Shown: one piece after another, positions 55,790 through 64,000 of the stretch
How the letters are laid out: the number at the start of each line of letters is the position of its first letter
Position numbering within the stretch: the stretch's first letter is position 1
Source of the DNA: Imbricaverruca yamaguchii
Taxonomy: Eukaryota; Arthropoda; Thecostraca; Neoverrucidae
DNA: 64,000 nucleotides
Direction of reading: 5' to 3'
Assembly: GCA_034440575.1 (NCBI GenBank)
Contig: JAOTOL010001646.1
Coordinates: forward strand, 2,821,501 to 2,885,500
Position numbers and translations under genes: made by a program
Notes under the pieces: generated by a model
Databases searched by the model: none
Told to the model about the DNA's origin: nothing
What the model saw: only the letters and a program-made list of their open reading frames with translations

Positions 55790-57180
55790 AGTCTGCAGTA
55801 GCGCCACGTGGCTGCTCAGTCGCTGCGGGACCCGGCCACTGCGATAAACGCCTGTAGTAGCGCCACGTGGCTGCTCAGTCGCTGCGGGACCCGACCACCT
55901 GACGATAACACGCCTGTAGTAGCGCCACGTGGCTGCTCAGTCGCTGCGGGACCCGACCACCTGACGATAACACGCCTGTAGTAGCGCCACGTGGCTGCTC
56001 AGTCGCTGCGGGACCCGACCACCTGACGATAACACGTCTGTAGTAGCGCCACGTGGCTGCTATGCCGGACGACCACCTGACGATAACACGTCTGTAGTAG
56101 CGCCACGTGGCTGCTCGGCCGACCTGCTGGACCCGACCACCTGACGATGACACGTCTGTAGTAGCGCCACGTGGCTGCTCAGTCGCTGCGGGACCCGACC
56201 ACCTGACGATAACACGTCTGTAGTAGCGCCACGTGGCTGCTCAGTCGCTGCGGGACCCGACCACCTGACGATGACACGTCTGTAGTAGCGCCACGTGGCT
56301 GCTCAGTCGCTGCGGGACCAGACCACCTGACGATAACACGTCTGTAGTAGCGCCACGTGGCTGCTCAGTCGCTGCGGGACCCGACCACCTGACGATAACA
56401 CGTCTGTAGTAGCGCCACGTGGCTGCTCAGTCGCTGCGGGACCCGACCACCTGACGATAACACGTCTGTAGTAGCGCCACGTGGCTGGTCAGTCGCTGCG
56501 GGACCCGGCCGACCACCTGACGATAACACGTCTGTAGTAGCGCCACGTGGCTGCTCAGTCGCTGCGGGACCCGACCACCTGACGATAACACGTCTGTAGT
56601 AGCGCCACGTGGCTGCTCAGTCGCTGCGGGACCCGACCACCTGACGATAACACGTCTGCAGTAGCGCCACGTGGCTGGTCAGTCGCTGCGGGACCAGACC
56701 ACCTGCCGATGACACGTCTGTAGTAGCGCCACGTGGCTGGTCAGTCGCTGCGGGACCCGACCACCTGACGATAACACGTCTGTAGTAGCGCCACGTGGCT
56801 GCTCAGTCGCTGCGGGACCCGGCCGACCACCTGACGATGACACGTCTGTAGTAGCGCCACGTGGCTGGTCAGTCGCTGCGGGACCCGACCACCTGACGAT
56901 AACACGTCTGTAGTAGCGCCACGTGGCTGGTCAGTCGCTGCGGGACCCGGCCGACCACCTGACGATAACACGTCTGTAGTAGCGCCACGTGGCTGCTCAG
57001 TCGCTGCGGGACCCGACCACCTGACGATAACACGTCTGTAGTAGCGCCACGTGGCTGCTCAGTCGCTGCGGGACCCGGCCGACCACCTGACGATAACACG
57101 TCTGTAGTAGCGCCACGTGGCTGCTCAGTCGCTGCGGGACCCGGCCGGCCGACTACCTGACGATAACACGTCTGTAGTAG
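55790..57180. repeat. 62-bp satellite/minisatellite array
   Basis: About 22 units of GATAACACGTCTGTAGTAGC-GCCACGTGGCTGCTCAGTCG-CTGCGGGACCCGACCACCTG-AC. Variation is limited to GCTGCTC/GCTGGTC, GATAAC/GATGAC and a CCGGCCGACC insertion. The GCCACGTGGC palindrome (an E-box CACGTG) sits in every unit. It stops abruptly at CATTTTTTT (57181). Confidence 0.96.
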
Positions 57181-58778
57181 CATTTTTTTCTGGCCCCACT
57201 GCATTTACATGGGACACTCGACGAGCATTTTTCGGGGTCTGATGTCAAAGTTTTTAACACCCAGCGCGATTTTCGGGAGGCCGGCTCGATTTGTTTTGGC
57301 TGTAGCACGAACTCGCGTGGTTCCGTTGTACGGTGCTAGGGCCACTGTTGGAATCTTGTGACTCCAGTGCAAGTCTTGGGGGCTCCGGTACTGTTTTCGG
57401 AACTCAGGGCATTAAAAAAAAAAGTTGCTGATTTCGGGCATTCAACACTAATTTCCATTCGTCCCCAATGTGAACTTTAGGGCCAAGCACGACTTTGGAA
57501 GCCCAGGTGCGATTTTGGAGCCCCGACCCAAATTTTCTGGGTACTGCTGTCCTTTCTTCAAGGTTCTGACATACATTTTTGGTGCCCCGACAACTTTTCA
57601 AGCACCAGTGCAATTTTTCGGGACCCTGCTATATTTGCTCGAGGGTCTAGACGCGAATTTGTGTGGCCTTACACAAGTTTTGGAGGTCCAAGCGTGATTT
57701 TGTTGGACCTCCGGTACGATTTTCGGATCCCACGCTTGGTTTCGGGGCCCCACTGCCTTCATTTCGGCCCCGAACGGATTTTGTTTTGGCCTAGCAAGAT
57801 TTTTTTTTGAGGGCCAGGCGAAAATTTTCCTAGTACCAACAGAACTTTTGGAGCTTACCTCCTCTCAGCCCCTCACCCAGTTATTATAGGTCCCCAACGG
57901 GCAAACGAAGCTAAATTTCGGCACTCGAAGCGCGCCGAAATGGGGCCCTTATGGCACAACAAGGGAGTTATGGCTCCTTAACCTCTCTGGTTGTGCTTCT
58001 GCATTTGTATTATTTGCACTATTGGTACATTCTGCATATTCTACAGTTGTATGGCCTTGCTGTTTCCAGGTTGTGAGATTCCACACATCTACATGCCTTT
58101 CTTGTATCCTTTATCGCGATAAACCATTAGGTTTTGGCGATAAATATATCAGATGGGTATTTTCACTTTGGTTGACCAGTGCTCATAATGCTGTGAATTA
58201 TTTGGTTATCGCATTTCTTTTTGTCCGGACGCACTTGCGTCAAATGGTGCTCACATCGACAAATGCGGCGAGATTTGTGGTGGCGTGGTGTTGTTAACCG
58301 AGTTGGGGTTACGCCAACTTTTGATAAGATTGAGATAGTAAAGTGAAGAAACGGAGAGCTGTTTCCTGTCATGCGGAATATTGTTGTTTTTCCCTTCAAA
58401 ATTCATATCTTGGGACCGGGAGGGGGACTGAACTTGTAAGAAGTTAAGGATTGGAAGCAACAGTGTGCGCCACTTCAAGCGCAGCCCTGGTCTGGTGCCT
58501 TTTTGTGAATTTGTTGTGCGGTTTGGTCCCTTTTAGCATGCGGACGTGATTGGGATATGCGAATAATGTTGTGACGAGAAGAGGTACCCGAAGAGGAAAT
58601 TGCTGTTTTGTTTTACAATCAAGATACCAAAGCAAAATGAGCTGAGCAGCCAAGCTCAGAATAATGTGGCATTGATAATGTGTTCTGGCAGATTGTATGG
58701 GTGTAGCTAGTATCTGTTCAGATTATTTATTGATTATTACCTCACTGAAGCTGTGAAGTAATTTCTCATCAATCCATC
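57181..58778. other. Degenerate GGGGCCCC-type repeats, then unique 5' flank of SCAF8
   Basis: 57230-57850 is a loose series of 35-45-bp units built around a gene-less consensus such as GCACGATTTTCGGGGCCCC, heavily diverged. 57910-57960 has CTCGAAGCGCGCCGAAATGG, similar to the interspersed repeat at 49310. 58000-58778 is AT-rich flank of SCAF8; no promoter motif can be named. Confidence 0.5.
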
Positions 58779-58808
58779 ATGGATTTGGTCAAGGTATTCA
58801 ATGCAGAG
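58779..58808 (+). CDS. SCAF8: SCAF8 coding exon 1
   Basis: ATG GAT TTG GTC AAG... through GCA GAG, ten codons (MDLVKVFNAE), then donor GTAAGT. The short first coding exon ending after the FNxE motif is typical of the family. Confidence 0.9.
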
Positions 58809-61800
58809 GTAAGTACATCCAGAATCAGTAGTGGTGGTGGTTATTGGTTTTACGACACATTGGCCATCAAGTCATGTAGCATTACCAATCTCTCATGCCA
58901 ATTTGTTGTACAATATTTTGACTGTGAGAAGACTTACTTACCATTTCACCACCAGACTGTGTCCCATCCATAATCAATGGAAATAATATTAAGGTAACAT
59001 GGAAAAGGGTGCAGCTTTTGTTCAAAATAAAGAAAAACAATGTACCAACAGCCCACACTTGCACTGTGAACATTACAGAGTTCATCTTTAATTTAAACAG
59101 CACAACGCTATCAATTAGCTTATCATCCCTGCTAATGTTTGTTTCCTAGAGCATTCAATTTGTATTTTCATTTTGCATTGCATTATTTGTGTGATGACTC
59201 ATGAAATACTCATGACATGTATGGACTGCCTTCATGAAATAATGGTCCTGGTTTCTGGACTACATCCACTGGTTCATTATGATCTTGTATGTGTGTATAG
59301 TGGGAGCTACATGACCAATGTAGTTGATGCACCCTAGAGCCCTAATAACTAACTATATGTGTGTATAGGATGCATGTTATACTGCTTTCAAGAGTTAATG
59401 TAGCAATCTTGGATATTGGATACCTGGATTGTTGTTTTTATTATTATTTATTCATTAATTATATTTTATCATTATTATTGTTATTATTATTATTGGTTCA
59501 TGTATATTTGGATTATGAAAATGCCTGTGTGAGATCAGCATCATGTGATGAAATGTGAATTGCATTATGCTAATTTTCAGCTCACTTCACTATATGACCA
59601 GAAGCCACCAATATCCAAAGTGAAAATGACATCCCTCACAAAAGGAGCAATTCGGGCCATCAAGTTCTACAAACATGCTGTTCAAAGTGTGGAGAAGTTT
59701 CTTCAAAAGGTATGTAATAATGGGTGTTAAATGACATCGTAGTCAGTGCTCCCTTAAACCCAAATCATCAATCAATCAAACAGGTTTGTAATAAATGCAG
59801 CATATAGCTGCAGGAATGCACAACTTTTACTGGTTATCTGTGGTGTTAGCTAAATAATACATGTCAATAGGTAGCCAAAAAGGGGTATTGCCCATGTTTT
59901 ATGCTTCAATAACACTTCAATGTGTATCACAATATGATACACATTGAAGTGTGTGGTATTGAAGTGTACACCTCAATGTGGTGAAGGTATCACAATAATT
60001 GGGCCTGTGCTTTAAGAGTTTTTGGCCAGAAGAACCTATTTGATATTGAGCACTGAGAATATGCAGCCAGGCAGTGGGAATATAGTTTTCTACAATTATC
60101 AAATGTCATGTGTACTGGAGCTTAAAGCAAATATTGCAAATGTATACCCCCTTGCCCCTGCCCCATAACCTGACATGCTCACATACAGGTGAAGAAAGAA
60201 TATATAGGTGGAGAAGGGATCAAACACAGTGTGTCTAACACTGAGTTATTTAATATCTGGAGCATCATCAACATTGGAAATATAAGGTCATTCTGGATTT
60301 GGATACTGGAGGGGATGAGTGGACATGTTCATTGTGGTGTGGTCAACCAGATGACCTTGATTGGTTACCATATGGCTCCCTGGTTGTGTGGATGCCCTGC
60401 CAGTTGGCTGGAAGGATGCATGAATGGATTATCTCACAATTCTCATCTCCATAAAGCACATCCAATAATGTGAAGATAGAAAAGCTGGTATGAAATGTTA
60501 TGATAATGTATAATCATTATGCTTATGCTATTTAGGCAAGGTTTGGTGTTGTATTTCATTCCACTGAACAGTGACATCCCCTGAGTGTGACTGAACTCGA
60601 CTTTCACACTGCTTGCCGGAACTCAACTTTCATGCAGCTTGCCTGAACTCAAATGTGATTTTCCAACTCAATGTGACATTACATCAGTTATCACTGTTTT
60701 ACACACAATTTTTTCAAGTTATGAATACAATTTGATTGCAAATATTAATGTTAGTGTTTCCACTGTGTAATACCAACCTGATAGGCATCAGTGAATGCCT
60801 CAACTATAGGGATTCTTCTCAATGTAGCCACATCTACCAAAGAAGACAAATAATTATCAACAAGTGTGAAACCTGAAGAGGTTGACTCCCATGTAAATAT
60901 ATAAAGTATATATAAATTAATCATACAAATATTAATAAGTGGCTCAACAAAACTTGGGCCAATCATTCATGCTTTTGAACCTTAAGGATTTTTTGGTTGC
61001 AGTTTTTCAAGTCTAAATTCCTTCTCCCAGAATTAGACTTGTTCTTTTTAGTTTGATTTTGAGTATTTTTCATGGTATTGGCTGCAAATTTTCATTATTA
61101 TGCTGCACATAATATTATTTGTCCAACAGAATGTTTTATGGCAGTCTCCACATTCTGTTTAGCATATCCTCCTTTAAGCCATGATGACATGGACCATGAT
61201 GACATAGGAATGTTGCTGTATGACCTTTGCAGTCAATGTGCCCCCAAACTGCAATATAACATGGGCATGTTGAGAATGGGGAGGTTTCTCTGGTTGGTGC
61301 AATATGACCATAGCAGTCAAAGTGCCATAAATCCCAAATAACTGACAGGTTTCTCTAGTGACCAGATATTATGTGATCTTCCTGTCTGCAGTGCCATAGC
61401 AGCATTGGATAGTTCTGACTGTCAGGTCGGTTTTGTATGGTGTATTTTATGGGTGTTACTCATAGTGTGTGCCAATTGGTTGCATTAAATTTCTGTCAAA
61501 ATTGCTTAGCAAATAGTGGATAGAATACCGGACTGTCTGCTATGCAGGTGCATAGGATATTCATGACATTGCTACAAATTTGCAAGTATTCATGATCAAG
61601 GAACAATTTTGAACCCACACTGCAATCGCTCAGCATATAAAACTATCTCTGAAATGTTTTGACCATCTTACCTGGAAGCACCACACAGTTTCTTATGTGA
61701 CAAAATTGTATGAGAATGCATCAGTAGTGGATGTTGGGACAAAGATATTAAGCAGGTTTCCTTGCAGATGTCTGAGTAAGGCCCTTTTAGACAGTTCATT

Positions 61801-63748
61801 GCCAATCATACTAGTCAAGTAGATTTTCCAGCATGGATATCTGTTGATGAATCTTTGCATCTATAGTTTACATTAGGATCCCTATGGCATCTTGGCATGC
61901 AACTTTGTGGATTTTGTATCATCAGCTAGTAGTGGACGTTTTTTAATATGTAGAAACAGAAGAAAGTGCATGAAAAATGTAATTGTGGTAGATTTGCACC
62001 ATCAACTTTGTAGCCCTGGTAGATCAGTTGGTTAGAGTGCTGGGCTGCACAGGTCTCCTCTGTCCTGCCAAGGCAGGTTTCAAGCTGCTTCACATCCTTC
62101 CATTTAGCCCTGGCTGGGATCGCGAGTTGGCAACTGCCTGGTAAGGCTGGCTGCTCTACTTAGCAATAGAATATCTATCCATAAAGCCACACGTTAGGAA
62201 TTCGGACTGAAATTACAAAACTTCTCGACAATGTATCGATTATTGGAAAGGTCATTGCCTTGAATCAACCTGGGTAGAGCTGCATGACCACTGCAGTCGA
62301 TGTGCCCCTAAGCCCCCCCCCCCAACCTGAGTATAACTGTTTCATGCATTCTGGTGATCCACTTTGACAGCTCCTTTGCTGCATATCAACCTTTGCACAC
62401 CTACACAGCATAACACAAACATGTCTCCTATGAAAAGGGTCATGCACTAGATAACATTACTTCAGTGCTAGGTGCATTTTGTATTTGACCCTTTCTCCAC
62501 CTATGGGTGAACAGGCTGAGTGTGTTAATGATATATCATAATTCAACTTTTTTATTCTACTATGCAGGAACATTTAGCATTGTAGAAACTTGTATCTACA
62601 CTGATCTGAGCTGCATCGTCCCAGTGTTCAATACCAAACAGACTCTACTGGCCAAATGCCTCATAAACCTTGAGCTGTATGGAAGGAGACTCACATAATA
62701 ATATATGCTCGGGCCGTCAAGGGCCACCACGTCTGCTATTAGTCACAATGCTGCGGAAGCAGAACTTTTATCTCCAAAATATCAATGATTAGTCCGTGGA
62801 ACTGGTGCATTATTATCAGTAAGCATGCGTGACAAGCTCGTGGTATCTGCTCTTGCTTGCAGTGTCGACAGGAGTACAAGATCCCCGGTCTGTACGTCAT
62901 CGACTCGATCGTACGGCAGTCGCGTCACCAGTTCGGCGTGGACAGAGATGTGTTTGCGCCCAGGTTCGCCAAGAACCTTTCCATCACCTTCTACCACATC
63001 TTCAAGTGTCCGCCAGAGGATAAGGTGACTGATGTGTAGATGGGTGGTGTTTCGTGCTATTGGGAAGCTTATCCCATTTGAATGTCCATACCAGAGTTGT
63101 TTTTTTTTGTTTTGTTTTTACTGGGAAAAGGTAGTTTTTTTGTCATGACAACCAGTTTTACTGGTAAAATCAGCATAGACTTAAAAATCAGGTGAAAATG
63201 GTAATATTGATATATAACATTCTATTAGACATACAAACTGGTGTATTTGTATTTGCAAAAGGGCAATGAAAATATTTGCAGGCCCCTCACTGGTATGCAC
63301 TGGTAAAACCTTTTGACATGTTTGTTTTTGCCAGCCAGCAAATCATGTTTGGTGTTCAAAACTATCAACCTGGGTCCACAACCTATGTGTTGATTTGTGC
63401 AGGACTGAACAATACATAAACAGTAGCTGTGGGACATTCATGAATTGTTGATTGATAACCAAGGGCTGCTGCCTCTCCTGTAGTCCGGGGTCAGTATCCT
63501 GTCTGAGGCCTGTCGTGCATCCTCAGAGCAAGGTGATCCGCGTGCTGAACCTGTGGCAGAAGAACCAGGTGTTCCCGCCGGAGGTGATCCAGCCCATCTT
63601 TGACCTGGCCGACCCGGAGAGCGCCGCGTCGCGCCAGATCGAGCAGCAGATCCTGGCCAAGGAGGCGGCCGCGCCGGCGGCGCCCGTACCGGCCGCCGGC
63701 GGCGTGCAGACGACCGGCCAGGAGGCCAACACGCCCACCAGCCGACAG
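58779..63748 (+). CDS. SCAF8: SCAF4/SCAF8 homologue, first four coding exons (3'-partial)
   Basis: SR-related CTD-associated factor: it binds phosphorylated RNA polymerase II C-terminal domain and restrains premature transcription termination. Coding exons are 58779-58808, 59581-59709, 62863-63024 and 63527-63748; all junctions are phase 0 with GT-AG introns. The joined start (MDLVKVFNAE, LTSLYDQKPPISKVKM, AIKFYKHAVQSVEKFLQK, CRQEYKIPGLYVIDSIVRQS, FGVDRDVFAPRF, SKVIRVLNLWQKN) is a complete CTD-interaction domain of the SCAF type. VKxFN and YKHAVQSVEKF are nearer to SCAF8 than to SCAF4; a single invertebrate gene would be co-orthologous to both. The RRM and Arg/Ser-rich parts must lie beyond the window. 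Exons 1-2 sit in CpG-poor DNA and exons 3-4 in CpG-rich DNA. Confidence 0.94.
58835..58965 (-). mobile_element. Diverged family C SINE in SCAF8 intron 1
   Basis: GGTTATTGGTTTTACGACAC, GTCATGTAGCATTACCAATC, CTCATGCCAATTTGTTG and ACTGTGAGAAGACTTACTTACC track the 46231-46394 copy in the same orientation. CpG sites have mostly become TG/CA, and the B-box region is largely lost. It starts 26 bp after the donor. Confidence 0.75.
59294..59352 (+). mobile_element. 5'-truncated SINE/LINE tail copy
   Basis: GGGAGCTACATGACCAATGT-AGTTGATGCACCCTAGAGCC and CTAATAACTAACTA match the shared tail with CpG-to-TpG changes. Intronic. Confidence 0.65.
59581..59709 (+). CDS. SCAF8: SCAF8 coding exon 2
   Basis: The acceptor TAATTTTCAG ends at 59580 and the donor is CAAAAG before GTATGT. 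The 43 codons (LTSLYDQKPPISKVKMTSLT, KGAIRAIKFYKHAVQSVEKF, LQK) make helices 1-3 of the CTD-interaction domain. Confidence 0.95.
59912..59952. repeat. Perfect 18-bp inverted repeat hairpin in SCAF8 intron 2
   Basis: ACACTTCAATGTGTATCA and its exact complement TGATACACATTGAAGTGT flank a CAATA loop. Further TTGAAGTGTACACCTCAATG text follows. It could fold in the pre-mRNA. Confidence 0.88.
59953..62011. other. SCAF8 intron 2, nothing recognised
   Basis: AT-rich, CpG-depleted intronic sequence with some local direct repeats (GAACTCAACTTTCATGC near 60590-60650; CATGATGACAT near 61180). No additional exon fits the domain. Confidence 0.55.
62012..62171 (+). mobile_element. Diverged family A SINE in SCAF8 intron 2
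   Basis: AGCCCTGGTAGATCAGTTGG-TTAGAGTGCTGGGCTGCA is the tRNA-like head. CCATTTAGCCCTGGCTGGGA, AGTTGGCAACTGCCTGGTAA and CTACTTAGCAATAGAAT follow the 3641 and 34395 copies with a shorter body. The B box is degraded (CAGGTTTCAAGC). Confidence 0.78.
62269..62315 (+). mobile_element. 5'-truncated SINE/LINE tail copy
   Basis: GGGTAGAGCTGCATGACCAC-TGCAGTCGATGTGCCCCTAA-GCCC matches the shared tail up to the AAATAAC end, which is replaced by a C-run. Confidence 0.65.
62863..63024 (+). CDS. SCAF8: SCAF8 coding exon 3
   Basis: The acceptor CTTGCTTGCAG ends at 62862 and the donor is GATAAG before GTGACT. The 54 codons (CRQEYKIPGLYVIDSIVRQS, RHQFGVDRDVFAPRFAKN, LSITFYHIFKCPPEDK) form the most conserved core of the domain. 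Confidence 0.96.
63527..63748 (+). CDS. SCAF8: SCAF8 coding exon 4
   Basis: The acceptor GTGCATCCTCAG ends at 63526. It encodes SKVIRVLNLWQKNQVFPPEV, IQPIFDLADPES and an Ala/Pro/Gln-rich linker ending TSRQ before a likely GTAGCG donor. The open frame continues to 63853, so a longer exon is possible, but the downstream reading (ASGLGATCIAI...) does not look like the family. Confidence 0.9.
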
Positions 63749-64000
63749 GTAGCGTCACGGGCCGCCTCAGGGCTCGGGGCAACGTGTATCGCCATCGGGC
63801 TGCCCTGTCGGTCCCTGATGGCCATACTGGACTTATTCAAGATGTCGAGCTAGCTGAGGCATGAATTATCTCATGTGGGTCCACCTTCAGCTGGCCTGCA
63901 GAGCCCTATGCTCTTGACTGTAGAATGAACGTCGAGGTTAGATCAGCGCAGGAGCACACAAATGTCCAGGCATGTTTGGGCTGATGGTGATATAGCAGCA

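Overview
This is eukaryotic, animal nuclear DNA. Genes are broken by GT-AG introns, coding exons are GC- and CpG-rich, and most of the window is minisatellite arrays, tRNA-derived SINEs and decayed non-LTR retrotransposons. The protein-coding content (TRAPPC10, SLC30A9, LARP6, a SCAF4/8 homologue) is metazoan. Jockey- and CR1-like LINE remains and the compact gene layout fit an invertebrate, most plausibly an arthropod and perhaps a crustacean. That last step is inference. There is no prokaryotic operon logic, CRISPR array or true tRNA/rRNA gene.

Layout. About 0.8-8.9 kb (+) holds the last six coding exons of TRAPPC10, a Golgi trafficking (TRAPPII) subunit. Its introns carry minisatellites that abut or overlap the splice sites. 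About 12.5-15.2 kb (-) holds two very small single-pass membrane-protein candidates; the second closely resembles the mitochondrial microprotein PIGBOS1 and appears to have its start codon split by an intron. 16.2-17.9 kb (-) is an uninterrupted SLC30A9 (ZnT9) reading frame for a mitochondrial zinc exporter. 18.2-22.9 kb is an AT-rich, CpG-depleted tract with an internally deleted CR1-like LINE, ending in about 0.85 kb of homopolymer that looks like an assembly defect. 24.4-24.8 kb (-) is a candidate terminal exon for an unrecognised cysteine-rich protein. 25-50 kb is a repeat-dominated region: at least seven unrelated minisatellite families between 29 and 36.7 kb, SINEs (several with perfect target-site duplications), two near-complete copies of an unclassified 0.83-kb element, and wrecked LINE pieces. 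50.1-52.6 kb (-) is LARP6, whose long C-terminal extension ends in an in-frame 39-bp coding minisatellite. 54.8-55.6 kb is a hAT-like nonautonomous transposon with an internal tandem array, and 55.8-57.2 kb is a 62-bp satellite. 58.8 kb to the window end (+) holds the first four coding exons of a SCAF4/SCAF8 homologue, encoding its RNA polymerase II CTD-interaction domain.

The genes do not form an obvious functional unit, although SLC30A9 and the PIGBOS1-like protein are both expected at mitochondria. The most unusual signals are (1) minisatellites that repeatedly duplicate splice acceptors, donors or the stop-codon region of TRAPPC10, (2) the PIGBOS1-like microprotein with a split ATG, (3) several SINE families with different tRNA heads that share one 3' tail, which also resembles the hairpin and AACY-rich end of a LINE in the same window, and (4) the evolving coding VNTR at the end of LARP6. 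All family assignments were made by eye from the sequence; no database search was run.
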